A stretch of 64,000 nucleotides of DNA from Branchiostoma floridae (Eukaryota > Chordata > Leptocardii > Amphioxiformes > Branchiostomatidae), in contig NC_049983.1 of NCBI RefSeq assembly GCF_000003815.2, forward strand, positions 6,468,022-6,532,021, given 5' to 3'. The notes beneath the pieces were generated by a model that had not been told where the DNA came from, did no database searches, and was given only the letters and a program-made list of their open reading frames with translations. The position numbers were made by a program, and so were the translations under genes. Shown here in pieces: positions 45,001 to 57,884 of this stretch (the stretch's first letter is position 1; every line of letters starts with the position of its first letter).

Positions 45001-48000
45001 GGAGAATACACCAGTCTGGAACATGAGGTAATGCAAACCTATCTTAACAAATAAAAATGTCTTTTAAAATACACCATATTGGGAAAAGTATATAGATTAC
45101 TGTGTTGATGTGTGGGGATGTCCCTATAGCTCAACTGGTAGCAGCCTTACGGCTCTTGGTAACTGTGAGGCCCCTGTTCAATCCTGGGTAGGGCATCTTG
45201 GTTGGGGCTGCACATGCTGTTTGGAAAGGATGTAAAATGGGGATCCTGTATTTGAGGAGGTGACTCAAGCATATCAATGGGGAAGCACTAGCAACCCCTC
45301 CCTCTAAACATACCCTGCTACTGAAACAGCAGGGGAACTTGCTGACCTACTGTATGTGCCACTTCCTATAGGCTCTACAAGGGTCTTACAACCAACAGAT
45401 AAGACACAGGACTCAATGTAATCTGTATCTCTGATATATTTTATCTGACCCTTAACCTTCCTTCATGACCTCAATGAAAAGTTCCAATGTGAGCTTCTCA
45501 TGAATAAAAAAAATTCAAAAAACAAATGAACACGAACATTTCTCTTAATATGAAAATGGAAAAATTAATGAGATAACTTTTTTCCAGAATGTGCCTGGCG
45601 TTGTGGAGAGTTATAAGATCATCACAGCCAAGAACTCGGAGAGGATTGCCAGATACGCGTTTGAGTACGCCCAGAGACATGGCAGGAAGAAGGTGACGGC
45701 AGTACACAAGGCAAACATCATGTAAGAAACATCCCTTTGCAACAATTCTTGCAATGTCAGTAGGTTAATATTTAGTAATATTTTGCCTACTTAAACATAT
45801 TGTGAAGACCAGATTGATCATTTAGCTAGTTTGTGGAGCCTGAGGACAATTGTACATGTATGTGACTTTGTATTACAATTTAGTAGCAAAGTTATTTTTT
45901 GGTATGAATTCACTTTCATTCTATCTAAGATTATTATCACAATTTGTTTATTTTGTATAACATATTCTAAGTGTATGATATTTTGGTGATACCATTTTCT
46001 TATACAGAACCTTGTCGTCAACCTATACAATATACATGTAGCTGCCAAACCAGGCTGAGATTTCCACTTTTGTAGCCATAGCCTCTAACCAGCTGTCAGC
46101 CAAACAAAAAATCACCTATACTATATTAAATATTTGGCTGATTGGCTGACAGCTGCCTAGAGGCCAAACCTTGGGTATTAGCAGTCTTCCCAAGGTATAT
46201 TGTATGCATAGACTGTGGGAGAGTCTCTGTGTAAGAGAATGAGTGTGACAGATATATGTGACTTTTTTGTTGTGAAGGAAAATGGGAGACGGTTTGTTCC
46301 TGGAGTGCTGCAAGAAGATGTCAGAAGAGTTCCCCAACATTGAGTATGAGTCCATGATCATTGACAACTGCAGCATGCAGGTAAGGTTGGGAAATAAATT
46401 CTGATAAAAGTGGCCGTAGTAAGTGTAGGGACTCGTCAGGAGGACAGAATGCTTCCCAAGCAACATGATGAAATGGTACGGCATTATGGCAACCACACAG
46501 CACAAATTTTCAAGTCAAGGGTTAACAAACATCTTTCTTCAGAATCCAGTACTGTAACCTAAAACGCTTGAGTGGCTCCATGCCTTGTTTTGTGGTGAAC
46601 CTTAAGTAAATAAAATTGAAAAAAACATAGTCGTGGTGCCACCATTGATACACATTGCCTCAAAAGCTGTGAAAATAAAACCTCTGTGAAAGTTTCACGA
46701 TATACAAATATGTACAGTGTGATCCTTTTCTTTCTGTCCCAGATGGTGTCTCGCCCTCAGCAGTTTGACGTGATGGTGATGCCCAACCTGTACGGGAACA
46801 TCATCAGTAACATCGGGGCGGGGCTGGTGGGGGGGCCGGGGCTCGTGCCTGGGGAGAACATTGGACAGGAGTACGCTGTCTTCGAAACAGTTGAGTTCTT
46901 CATTCTGTTTGATTTGTTGACTATTGCATATGTATGATTTGTACTTTCAAAATGTAATAAGAAGTGATTGAGGACTTACATGTAGATGCATACGTACACT
47001 GCTGTAGTCACCTTGCCTGACTTCTAACTGCCTGTAGCCTTTATCTTGAGAGAACATACAAATGTATATTGTATTGTAGTGTTATGTATCAATCTGCAGT
47101 ACTTCAATTGTCAGCTAGGAGGCGCTGTATGACCATTTGCATGATACCCACAAGTGTGGGAAAAGTTAACTTGTTCACAATCACAATGAGTTTGCTACCA
47201 TAGGAAAGCAATTCACACCTGCTTTCTGTTGATACATTATACGTTGAAATTGATGTGTAAACTATGGAAATATCATCAACCAAAGTTAACATTCCAAACT
47301 TTTTGTGACAAGTGTAATATCATGTATTGGGTTAAGTCACTGGTGTGGGTGGCCAAATCATCTTATTCAAAATCGTTGATGACCTTCATTTTGTACCTCA
47401 ACTCAACATGATTGACCAGTTGTAGACAGAACATGATAAAATGTAGTATATTTTGACAGTCATACATGACAGACATGTTGTTGATGACCATCCTGTTGTT
47501 GTTATTTTCCCTAGGCCACCAGGAACACAGGGAAGTCCATTGCAGGGCAGAATGTTGCTAACCCCACAGCCATGTTGCTGGCTAGTGCACTTATGCTGGA
47601 GCACCTCGGGTAGGGAGACCTATCAGTAACATTACCCTTAGCTTAGCCTAGTAACTATAGAGATTTTTCACATCGCGATACCATTACTGTTTGTGCTCAT
47701 GAAAGGTATACATGTAGGTATAGGTACAGGCAAGAGTAATCCCATAGCCCTTTTCAGGCCCTCTCCTCCCATCGCCTTTTACCTCCCCAACCAAAGTCAT
47801 CATCTAGATTTACACCCTGGTTTAGTGAGGAAGAAGTATGAAGTGTCTTTCTCAAAAAACAATAAAGTCTAGCCAGAAATGCTAGGAATAGAATCTTTGA
47901 CCTCTCAGCCACTAGCCCAGGTATTTGATGTCGCAAAGAATTGTAAGAAAAATCCAGGCCCACAATTTATGAACTGTGCAACACTATAGTCCTCACAACA

Positions 48001-51000
48001 TAACAATTGTTGAACTAACAGTCATAAACTTGACAAGCTTTTAGAGTTTAAGTAGCACTCTCCATGGAGTCCAAACTAAATGTAGGAAATTCTAGACACA
48101 AGCCCAGTTCACCCAGAACATCACACGTGTGCCAAGGGGCAGCTCACAGAACATATTACATTTCCACTGGGCTCACCACTGTTGGCTAACTAGCAGGCTG
48201 TACCAGAAACATCAACAAACACAGGAGCTGCCAAATGGATCCAACACAGCACAGGTTACAAGAGGACATGTTTGTTGGTTAATGCACCACAGTGTTGAAG
48301 TACATGTAAAAGTATACTTACGGTTTTCAAGGTCGGGAACTTGTTGTAGCATCACCTTTTTTTTTTGTTTTCTTATTCAAGATTTTTTTTTCACATTTCT
48401 TTTTTACACGTAAGTATACAGATTAGGCTATGCTAATTTGATTGTATGGATAACATCAATTTTCAAACAGTTTTCCACCAAACTGCATATCATATAAAGC
48501 AGCTGCAAAATGAGCAAATATTTGCTGAAAATTAAACAAAAAATATCAGTATGAACAGATAGCAGTATCATAGAATGACAAGTTAATTTCAAAGTCAAGG
48601 AAGAAGATGTGAAAGACCAGAAATGAATTATCTTTTGTTCGGTACAGTACCATGCCCTATGTATTTAGTCTTTTGTTAAACCTTCCTGACCAATTAGATT
48701 TCATAATGAAGGCTTTTCTTTGGCCGAACATTTTATTGGCACACTCGCATATGTTTTGTAGTTGTCATCCATATAATCAAATCAACATAGCCTTAGGTCA
48801 TTTTAGCCTTAGCCTAAAATATATATGGTTATTTACTCTAATGATCTGCAGTAAAAGTGTAAAGAGTTTACCTAGCCATGTGGTGTATTTATTAGGTAGT
48901 GTGTCAGGGGTACAGATTTGTCATGAGATCCCCCAGTACAAGTTTGTGTACCCAACCCTGGGGTGAGGCCTGCTGGGATAGGTAAGGTACAGATAAATAA
49001 ACCCTGCTGCTCACAGATCAACTATGGGGACAGCAGGTGTGGATGGAGGGAAACCTTACATCCCATAGTAGGGTGTTTGGCTCAAAGCCCAGATGTCCTG
49101 GGTTTGAATCCCCTGATATGCTCGCACATTGTGCCCTTGGGAAAGGCACCTTACACAACTTTCCTCACTTCACTCAGGTGAAAATGAGTACCTAGCTTTG
49201 GTTAGGTTCCTCAAGTAGGACATTAAAAGGATCCTGAGTTATAGGTGTAAACACACAAACACAACCTAAAACAGTACCCCCTTTGCAATTGGAGGCGAAA
49301 CTCCTTCCCCTGAGGTAGCAACCTGTTGAATCATATGATATGATGATATGGATCCCTTTCAATTGGAAAGAATTTATGAAATCTGAATAACTTTTAAGTT
49401 ATAGATACGTAATCTGGTTAAAGATATATTTGACTCTTAAAGGCATACAGGTCCTGACAAAAAATAAAGATATAGTGTAGAAGGATACTCAGCATAGTTC
49501 AAGAACTGTAGCACAAGTGTTACCGGGTAAGTGTATAACGAATGCCTTTCCAAATCTACATGTTCTTGTTTCTGCCCTTGTTATACAGGCTGGACAAGTA
49601 TGCAAGTCTGATAGAGAATGCTGTCTACAAAGCTCTGGCAGACGATAAGGTAAGATACACAATCTTCATGCACCAATGTCATTGAATGAAAATCATGCTG
49701 CATTTTTTCTTATCTTGCTTTGGATTCAGAAGGCTCCTGGATAACCCAAAGAATTAAACACAGTTTGCTGCTCCAGTGCCAAAAATGCCAAACCCTTGGG
49801 CTACTGCTGCCCAAAGACCTGGCAAATGTCTGAAATACTTTCCACATGTTTAAGATCAGTGTCAAAGTCAGGCGGATACAGACAGTTTGATCAGGTGTTG
49901 GGAACCATCATAGTGACAGTGAAACTGTATCCAGGATGTTGGGGGGATGCGGTTAATCTCCATGCAGAAACGTGGGGGCCAGAGCGGAAATTGGCACATT
50001 TTTCAAGAGCTTTTTTTTCTGTCCTTCGGGAAAAGAGCTTTCTTCCTACTCTCGGACCAGAGGTTTTGCTTCAGCGTATATTGGATGTCTAGTGGACAAA
50101 AAGAAAACTAGAAAGCCCAATAAAAACTCCTGAAAAGACATTAAAAACAAGCCATGGCCAAACCTCTGCTTGGAGAATGTCGAAAACAAGCTGGGCCAAA
50201 CCTCTGCTTGGAGAATACTTTTTCCCAGGGCTTTCTTCACAAAGGTTCAACTGAAATTGAACCGTTGTGATTACTGTAAATTCAGAAATTTCTGCAGTGG
50301 TTTAATGCTCACCAATGTTTTTGCTGGGAACTTTAAAACCACCGCAAAAATGAATGAATCCTCTATCCTCCTACCCCTTTGTTTCAACCCTAAACTTAAA
50401 AGTTAAAACTGTCGTGAACACTCCATTTCCTCCCTACTGCGAAATTAAATCCCAGTATCAGGAAATAACAGCAACTTGTTCAACATGGTCAGAAAATAAC
50501 CATAAAGCATTGAAATCCTCAAAAGAAGTCATGTAGAAAACAACATCCTTTCTTAGAGTGAACACCCTTCCTGCCTTGTGTTCACTGTGACCAGGCAAAC
50601 TTCCTTGACACACCATTGTTTGTTTGAAGTTCAGTTCTAGTCCAGTTGTTTTGAGACGAGTGCCTTTCTGGGTGTGTTGAGGAAACATAGCTGGCCTTTC
50701 CGCAGGCTTTGTGTGGGTTATATTTTCACAGGTGTTCAGTGAGGATCTACCCTTTAAGTGTATATATACATTGTGACAGCTGTGATTGATTGGTGCGCAA
50801 GATTAGGGTTGGCTCTCGGACTTAAACTCACTTCTATTTGTGCAGTGCACATAGCTGTATACTGAGGCAACATGGGTTGTTACCTCCATGAACAGAGGAG
50901 GTATCGTTTTGGCATATATATAAATCTGTCTGCATGTCTAGATGTTTGTTTACGTTTCTGGATATTTGCGGTCAGTATAGATAGATTATGATAATATTTG

Positions 51001-53391
51001 GTTTGTGGATAGGGGATGGGAAGAAGAAGGTCAAGGTTGATTATGTCCTCTGGTGTGTGGCCTTGTAACTTCCCATTTTTGTATCTTTTGTCCTTGGTTT
51101 TCTGTGGTCATGATTTTTTTGGTGGCAGATAGCTTTTGATAAGGAACAGTAGCATAGGTTTGGGGCCTCCTAGCAGCTAGTTGTACACGTAGTCAGGGTT
51201 GATTATGCCATCCCCACCCCCCAGTGTGTGACCTTGGTACTGCAGCAGAACTTCCATTTTTGTATCTTTTGTCCTTGAATTACTATTGTCTTTTCTATGA
51301 CAGATAGCTTTTAATGTAGGGAACATGCACATGGTGTGGGTTTGTGGCCACCTAACAGCTTGTTTAAAAGGTGACTTGTCTTAGCATTCCAAGGAAACAT
51401 CTTCAGCAGCATTCTAAGAATTTTATGTTTCAAGCCTGGTGCACTTTCTAGTATATAACTAGCAGCATCCTCACTAGGGTCCAGTTGATTGACAGGGCAC
51501 CAAATTGTCAGGTAATTAGATTAGTTAGTGTGGCACCTCTCTGTACACCAGATACCAGAGGTGAGTGGCACCTTAACTTGTTAGGAGGAGGAACATGTTG
51601 AAGGAGTTAGAGGGGATTCATTTACTGCAGACCAGGAGAGATGGAGAATCCCTAGTGATGGTGCCTATGACCACTTGGTGTGTCATTAGCTTATACAGGG
51701 TTTATGTCTGGATTTAGCTTTGATTCATCTCAGACAGCAACACATAACCAAAAATCATCATGATCAGTCAACCCCTTCTTGAGTTATTCTTTTCCAAAAC
51801 AATTGTGAAACAAAATATTGGCACCAGCTGTTCAAAAAAAGCAGACGGGGCCTGAACCTTAGCACGACTATCTCTCCTTCCCTAGAGCTATCTACCATTG
51901 AAAAGTGATGACCAAATACAGCATATCCAAGACACGAGATATCAAAACCAGTAGTTTGGCTGCAGTACCATGTGAAGCCAGCTAGGGGTCCAAAAATTGA
52001 TAATTTTTAGGTCTTATCAAGACCTACTCACATACAAAGTATCGCGAGAATCCACTTGCATTCTTATGTTATCGTGTTGACAGACGGACAGACAGATACA
52101 CGAACGCTGACAAAATCATACTTTACAAAGGTAAAAGAAATACATACTGGTAATGGTATAGGTTTACATGGAGGTGGTAAAGAATATTTACCTATTGAAA
52201 AATGACTTATGGCCTGATGATCACAAGTAAGAGTTAGATGATATAGATTAAAACAAACTAGATTGTGAATTAAGTAGATTGTTAGGTTTGACTTTCTGAT
52301 CAATTAAAGGAAAAGTCATGATAGTCAACTTTTGCAGCCAAACACGAACTTCCCTTAGTGGTACAGTCGAAGTGAATAGGCTTTTGTTAGGAAATGTTGT
52401 TCATCCCCTTGTGTATATTCTGGGTATACATGTACATGTGGAGGAAACATCTGAGGACTGCTGTAGAGGTGGTATCCCTGTGTAGGAAAGGTCAAAGGTC
52501 AGGTACGGGTCTGTTGTCGCCCCTGAGGAAACCAGCAGGGTGGCACCAAATAAGATCCGCACATGTCAGTCCACATCTTGGCAGGAGCTTTGAACTTGTT
52601 TTGTTCCTGGTACTGGCAAATGGCCTCTTGTTAGTATCAAAGTACATGTACATGTATGATCAAAATGCCATTGTAAGATGCATCTTACAAAAGCCAATCA
52701 AGTATTACCATGATTATAAAGCTTCTTCCTTTTCTGACATTTCTGCTATTTACAGGATAATCTTGTCAATAGCCTAAAACTTCTCTGTAGCCTGGAGCTT
52801 ATGATATACATCTGGAATTTTACAGCTGCTGCAAAAAAAATAACAAGAGGTGAACCTTCACTAGTATAAATATGATTGAAAACATGTTGTTACAACTTGT
52901 ATTCTCTGTTGGCCAATCTTGGTAAATAGAGAATACATTTCAATACAATTTTATTTCTCCTCACAAAGTTGCTCATATGCAGTACACTCAGAGCTAGATC
53001 TTGACTGACTGTGTTGTCAGAAACTTTGTTTCCCAGTAATTCCTTTAAGGTTTCCGTCTGAACCGTTACTTCTGTATCTTCTAAAGCTAACCCAGTCCTG
53101 GTAAATAGTGGCTACATTTGAAGTGACATGTTTATATCATCTCACACAGAGACTGGTATGCAGTGCTTAGACTTACATCCTCTCACACATCTTGTGTGCA
53201 GCTGTAGAGGCTGATAGTGTTGAGATAAGTGTAATCCTGGGCAGGGAAGGTTCCTTAGCAACCCTCACTGACACCTTAACACTGGTGTTGTATGTGTATA
53301 CTTAGTCTTAGGGCTTTTCCATTTGCCAAGTTCATGAGGCATGATCAAGAAATTTTTTTGCTTGCTTGCTCTCTCACTCATACTGGCTAAG

Positions 53392-53455
<64 letters not shown>

Positions 53456-54837
53456 GCTCTCTCTCTCTCTCTCAGGCTCTCTCTCTCAGGCTCTCTCTCT
53501 CTCAGGCTCTCACTCATTTGAGCTCAGAATTGTCCCATGACAAAGGCCTCCGCTTCTTCCTGTTCTACATAACTTAGGATGTATATTTCTGTCTTAGTTT
53601 GTGTCTTTTATTATCTGGCTAATACACATTATTTCTTTGACTTTCCACAGATTCTCTTTCTCTACTCCCTTCAACTGCTGTTCTCTTAGAATCACAGTTA
53701 TTTCACACACACCCCTTCCATCTCCATTTCTACCTTCACTCGAGACCTCCCATCTTGAAGACTTTTAACAATACCTAGAGACTTTCCCGGTCAAAGGTCG
53801 CTAGGTGGTCATGACCTTGACTTGCCCTTGCCCCTGTATTATTTGTTTGCGCCCCCTCCATGTTGAAGTTGTTATAAGGAGACATGAAGTAGACCATTAT
53901 GTCCCATAGGAAGCTGTTCTAGGTTAGGAACAGGAAGGGATCAAGTTTGTAGTCAGTGGGGGGGTGAGCATAAATGTGGGTCTAAATCTGGTCTGTAGAG
54001 AGGTGAAAACCTTGTTATTTTCTCCATTGCTTTGCAGTATTTTTGCCCTCAAAATTCTTCAACTAGTTTGCCGACGCTTTTTATGTATCTATTAGATTAT
54101 TGAGATTAGATCATAGTGTTTTTTATCAGGTAGATTGAGTTTTATGTGGTGTTTTAGTGGTTTTGATGGAGTTCAGGGTCAAGGGCATGGGGCCTTTATG
54201 TGGTTTTAAATGGCAAATTGAATACACATTAAGTGTACTCACTCTGTCTTTGTGTGTAAACTTTGACTATAAATTTGCTAGCACTGACTTGGAGACAAGG
54301 TATTACCAGTTCATTCTAAAGGTGAAAAAAGAAAAACAAATGTTAAAACAAATGATGACAATCTCATCTCTACTATGAAACCATTTGAAACAAACTTGAG
54401 CCGACGTTTACTGAATGTGCAAAATGTATGATTAGCAAACAGGAGAATTAACTTTGTAAAACCTCTTAAAGTCCCTTTTCCATTATTTGCCATTGCAGGG
54501 CAACCATAAGCCACCAAAATTGAATTTGTCAACCATAAGCCACCAAAATTGAATTTGTTTCCCTCCCTGATTTTATAATTCGAATATGATTAGAAGACAA
54601 GAAAATACACAAAAAATCTGTTCTTTTTCTGTGAAATTCGTTGAGCAATCTTTGGTTGCAGCACAGTTGCAGCCTCTAGTGAAAGTTGATTAAGGGACTT
54701 TTAAGAGAAAGAATTTCTGTTGATGATTCCTATGTGTTCCACAGATCCGTACCCCAGACCTGGGTGGTCAGCACTCCACAGTGGACATGGTGCAGACTGT
54801 GGTGAAGGAGGTGGAAGCACAGGCAGCAAAACTCTGA
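39028..54837 (+). CDS. IDH3G: Isocitrate dehydrogenase (NAD+) 3, gamma subunit, mitochondrial; 13 exons
   Basis: Exons: 39028-39105, 39658-39717, 41159-41256, 41977-42092, 43011-43074, 44540-44602, 44958-45027, 45588-45721, 46278-46380, 46743-46889, 47515-47609, 49589-49649, 54745-54837. All junctions are GT-AG with matching phase; 393 aa, the length of human IDH3G. The enzyme oxidises isocitrate to 2-oxoglutarate in the TCA cycle; gamma is a regulatory partner of the catalytic alpha subunit in the matrix. Seen: a basic Ser/Ala-rich targeting sequence (exons 1-2), [12 protein letters not shown] at 60-71, GNIETPHD at 118, [17 protein letters not shown] at 167-183, [32 protein letters not shown] and a VGGPGLVPG turn. 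[14 protein letters not shown] replaces the HGTAPD-type loop of alpha, and NIETPH and RPQQFDV match gamma rather than beta. The exon 10 donor (GTTGAG) is weak. The 5.1 kb intron 12 is the longest. Confidence 0.97.
39397..39560 (+). repeat. Hexanucleotide (GACATA/GACGTA)n tandem repeat in IDH3G intron 1
   Basis: About 27 units of GACATA with GACGTA, GGCATA and similar variants. The minus strand is open as Ser-Met/Ser-Thr dipeptides (39384-39767), an artefact of the repeat. Confidence 0.9.
41313..41573. mobile_element. MITE with CAGGGCTCGAAATACC ends (hAT-like), IDH3G intron 3
   Basis: CAGGGCTCGAAATACC at the left is perfectly mirrored by GGTATTTCGAGCCCTG at the right. Inner GTGCAGG and CCTGCAC words are also inverted. 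The flank reads TTGAG on both sides. CAGGG ends are typical of hAT elements, but those make 8-bp duplications, so the superfamily call is tentative. Confidence 0.75.
43566..43838. mobile_element. MITE family D (CTCCAAGCAGAGGTTTGG), IDH3G intron 5
   Basis: Left CTCTCCAAGCAGAGGTTTGG with GGCTGTTTTTG is mirrored by AAACAGCTGGAGTCAAACC and CTCTGCTTGGAAAG. A CTA/CTG trinucleotide run lies inside at 43698-43749. Many other ends of this family occur from 50 to 62 kb. Confidence 0.75.
44651..44771 (+). repeat. CAGGTCC-rich dispersed repeat, IDH3G intron 6
   Basis: GGGTACCGGTACAGAAAATTC leads into overlapping CAGGTCCAGGT units and ends TTTTCACATA-like in reverse (GTATGTGAAAACTTGTGATA). Opposite orientation to the copy at 4650-4775. 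Confidence 0.6.
45113..45515 (+). mobile_element. Full-length tRNA-derived SINE, IDH3G intron 7
   Basis: The head has box-A-like TAGCTCAACTGGTAGCAGC and box-B-like CTGTTCAATCCTGGG, then GGTTGGGGCTGCACATGC. The 3' half (AATGTAATCTGTATCTCTGA, TTTTATCTGACCC) ends in an A-rich tail AATAAAAAAAATTC. Pol III-type box spacing supports a tRNA origin. The 3' half recurs in reverse at 27720, and the head recurs at 63345. Confidence 0.75.
48425..48793. mobile_element. MITE family B copy, IDH3G intron 11
   Basis: Left GGCTATGCTAATTTGATTGT is mirrored at the right by ATAATCAAATCAACATAGCC. The inner GCAGCTGCAAAATGAGCAAA block resembles other family B interiors. Confidence 0.7.
49060..49270 (+). mobile_element. 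tRNA-derived SINE, IDH3G intron 11
   Basis: Box-B-like TGGGTTTGAATCCCCTG is followed by GTGCCCTTGGGAAAGGCACC and CACTTCACTCAGGTGAAAAT, typical of a tRNA-derived SINE body. The box A is weak (TAGGGTGTTTGGCTCAAAGC). No A-rich tail beyond ACACACAAACACAACC. Confidence 0.55.
50085..50460. repeat. MITE family D end pair followed by a TACTGTAAA-type MITE
   Basis: AAACCTCTGCTTGGAGAAT occurs twice in tandem (50160 and 50198), 38 bp apart, after an AGAAAGCCCAATAAAA block. From 50271 a diverged TACTGTAAATTCAGAAATTT MITE with GCAGTGGTTTAATGCTC runs to about 50460. Both lie in IDH3G intron 12. Confidence 0.55.
50881..52110. repeat. Repeat family A copies, forward then reverse
   Basis: At 50881 TTACCTCCATGAACAGAGGA begins a forward copy with TATGATAATATTTGGTTTGT and TGGGGCCTCCTAGCAGC; a duplicated part follows at 51180-51360. 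At 51860-52110 a reverse copy ends GACAGACGGACAGACAGATA. All are in IDH3G intron 12. No gene in 51370-51860 or 52111-53394. Confidence 0.5.
53395..53513 (+). repeat. (CT)n microsatellite in IDH3G intron 12
   Basis: About 29 uninterrupted CT units (53395-53453), followed by CTCAGG-interrupted CT runs. The open frame across it is Leu-Ser repeats, an artefact. A duplicated word AACCATAAGCCACCAAAATT lies further on at about 54502 and 54531. Confidence 0.95.
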
Positions 54838-55676
54838 ACACCTCTGCAACATCACAAACATCAGGCAGCCAATTGCAAGCTCTGAACACCTGTTGTTTTT
54901 CCCTAAGACCTGACATTTATACACACACCAAGTGCTGTACTAGTAATTTATTTATTACACTTGAAACTTAGTCGTAAACATCTTACTGAAAGGATTCAAT
55001 GTTCATTTGATAGAAAATGTTTTTATAGGAGTTACAACATCAACAGCAACAAGCTCTAAGCACCTTTATCAGAAACATGTTTGCGTAAGGATCTGACTTC
55101 ATACACTCACCAAGTGCAGTAAACTATTCCATGATTATGCTATTCAGAATGGTCCTTTCATTTACAGTTGAGGAATGTATTCAGTGTTTATCTGAAATTG
55201 TTGTGGAATTTTTTACAAAAAACAGTGAAAGAGTAATGCTTTTTTTTCGAATGGGACTGTTCATTATATTAGTTCAAGGGAACCAATTTGACATATCTGC
55301 AATTGTGCATTGTTTATTTGTGTATCTCTAATATTTAATGAGAACTGGAGCCAACACAGTGTTGAATGATGTTGACTAAGACATACATGTACGTACAAGG
55401 TTTTGAACTGGTTTTCATAAAGACAAGAATGTTAGCCAGTTATTTTCTGTCATGTAAGAGTGCAATCTGTTGAACATAGAGGGCAACAAGATACGAGATA
55501 TTGTGTATTCATATGTTATTTGTGACTACCAGCAAAATGCTTTAAATATTACATGTATTTGAAAGAAATATGGTGTTCTTCAGTATCAAACTCATTTGGA
55601 CAAAATTGGTTTGTCAAAGTTCTACTATTTCTAAAGCTGTTTCACCTTTTTTAGGGCATTGACATAAATATATGTC

Positions 55677-55682
55677 AATAAA
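55677..55682 (+). terminator. Likely IDH3G poly(A) signal
   Basis: AATAAA in TGTCAATAAAGTGG, 840 bp after the stop codon. It is followed by GGTTATTTTCGTGTTG, a GT/T-rich downstream element. No AATAAA was noticed between the stop codon and this site. Confidence 0.5.
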
Positions 55683-56244
55683 GTGGACCCAAACTGGGTT
55701 TCAAACCTGGAGTTGGTTATTTTCGTGTTGCCCCATGACCTTGCTGTTGACCTTGTCCATAAAGGTCATGACCTTTCTGCACATAAAGTTTTGAGATGAT
55801 ATCCCTTGGAGTTTTTTTTTTTTAAATCAGCACAACGTTAGGTTAAAACTTTCACCTATATATATTATTTTTGGTGTTATAGAGTTCTTCAGATCCTATA
55901 GCACGTTTTGAGTTGGCAGCTGAGTGTATGCTGTCAACTCCATCAGGAATACTAGTATTTCTCAACATGCCTAACCTTGAAGGTGTTAACAAACTTGGCA
56001 CATCTGGGTCTCTTGGCAAAGTAAAGCCTAACCCATAGATAATTGGGATTTCACAGACCTAAATGTACATGCAGGTGGTTGCTTTGCAATTTTGGAGCAA
56101 GGAGGTTTTCACAACATGGTTGCTTAGAACTCTGTTGGCCATGGGGTAAACATGCAATACTGAATTCATGGCCAAGGGGGATCCTGAGAGAGTATGACTC
56201 TTTGACCACCCTCTTTTTGGCACAAGAAAAAAGACAGATGTAAG

Positions 56245-56408
56245 AAGTAAGGCTCCAGCTTGTTTTGGATGTCTATTTAGGTGTTTTTATTGAGCGTTCT
56301 GATTTGTCAGCCTGGCCGAAAGAAAACTAGATGAAATAGAAAGCCCAATAAAAATGCCTCATATAAAAAGACATAAACAAGCTGGAGCCTAACCTATGCT
56401 TGGAGTGT
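56245..56408. mobile_element. MITE family D copy
   Basis: GGCTCCAGCTTGTTTTGGAT at the left is mirrored by AAACAAGCTGGAGCC, then TAACCTATGCTTGGAGTG. The inner AGAAAGCCCAATAAAAATGC pairs with GTTTTTATTGAGCG, so the whole unit can fold into one long hairpin. Confidence 0.7.
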
Positions 56409-57884
56409 AGGAGGGGATTGGAATTGGATCAAAGCCATTTTAGCATTAAAAAATTACGTGTTTCTAGGGAAATATGTGATATAGAAGGCTTCAGGTACTT
56501 TTTTACCAGGTGTGGAGTGTCGTTCTGACAAGTCCATGTTTGCTGGAATGTTTAATATCGACCCTTATCTCCTCATCTTCTGCAAGGTCAAGTTCGCAGG
56601 TTGGCAATGAAATGTACTTGTCAGTTCTTGGCCAATTCCCAACTACCAGTGTCAGGGTCAAACAGCCCTCTACAACTAATTTGTAAGTTTCATGTTGTCA
56701 ATAGCCTCTTTCAGACATCTTGCTACACTAATTACTATACATGTGTTAACATCTGTGTTGGTAAACTTTATCATTGAGCAAACTAGCCTTTATCTAACCC
56801 AAGACAAAGTGAATATCCTCTTGGACTCAATAAATCCGGATTCCTATGCAAGAGGAGTGAAGAAGCCCGTGCTCACCGTCCAACGTTGGACCGAGACGGG
56901 GGGCGACACAGGTTACCTGTCACCATGGCCATCTATACTGACGTCACGTTCCGGAAGCTGCACTCGTCCATTCCGTGAACAAGGCTGATGGAGTAAGCCA
57001 AAAATTTAGTTGGTTAGATTCCGTGTTGGTTAGATAAATTTTACTTTACCCCATGCTAAACGTAGCTATGTAGTCAACAGAAATGTATAGATCAACAATT
57101 CAGACAAGGGGGCACAGCTGCAAGTTCTTCTGGCAAATTACCACCCCATTCCTTTTTTCCTAACTCTCGCTTTTATTCAACAACCGAAGGTACATGTAGT
57201 ATGAAGTAGAGACGACCTTTCTACAGACTTGGATTTAAGTTACACAATATCCGCTTACTTTCCTTTAGGTATTCTCTTCACAGGCGATTTCAGGGACGTC
57301 TTGTTTTCAAGGCGACTTCACCACTTGCGTTTCTCAACAATTTGTTTCGCATCTCCGAGACTGCCAGAACAGTAGCAAGAGCAAAGGTCTCAAGGGAGTC
57401 ACGGGGATTATCAAATAAAAGTTATGTAAAGACAATTTCTTTACTGCCCAATGAACAAGCGTTAGGTGTATGTTTTTGTGTGTACATGTATATGATCAAG
57501 CCTGTTTCACCATGTGTGTGGCAAGTTAGAGAACCACACTAAAGCGATTTTCCTTTGTTTCCGCACTAAATGGTTTTCTCTAGATTTGTTTTCCTTGCTC
57601 GGAAAACAATTGGGCCCCTTGTAGGTAGTATTCATCATCCCTGGACCGTGTAACGAGCTAGTGTGGCCACGCCTCCTTCTAAGCCAGCTTGTCAATCAAA
57701 CCCTAGTCCAACAGAGTGCAAACTTTTAGTAAACAGTTTACTGTATGTTGCCAACAGTTGTGTCTCAGAAGATCTCAGAAGACACAAAGCAGAGGTCGTT
57801 TTCTCGAAGCTGTGTCTGCGTGGGACTCTTTCTAAGGATTTCTGAAGAGTTGCTATTTTCCTGTCAATTTTACAAGGATTTACT
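56409..57884. other. No gene assigned
   Basis: Between the MITE and the candidate exon at 57885 the only notable stretch is a CpG-richer 56860-56985, open for 98 codons in one frame; no protein signature is seen. Confidence 0.3.

Noticed and set aside
45113-45200. Possible tRNA gene
   Set aside because: Boxes A and B are recognisable, but the arms do not form a cloverleaf and the sequence continues into a SINE body shared with other copies.
53341-53577. Leu-Ser-rich + strand frame
   Set aside because: It is the translation of a (CT)n microsatellite inside IDH3G intron 12.
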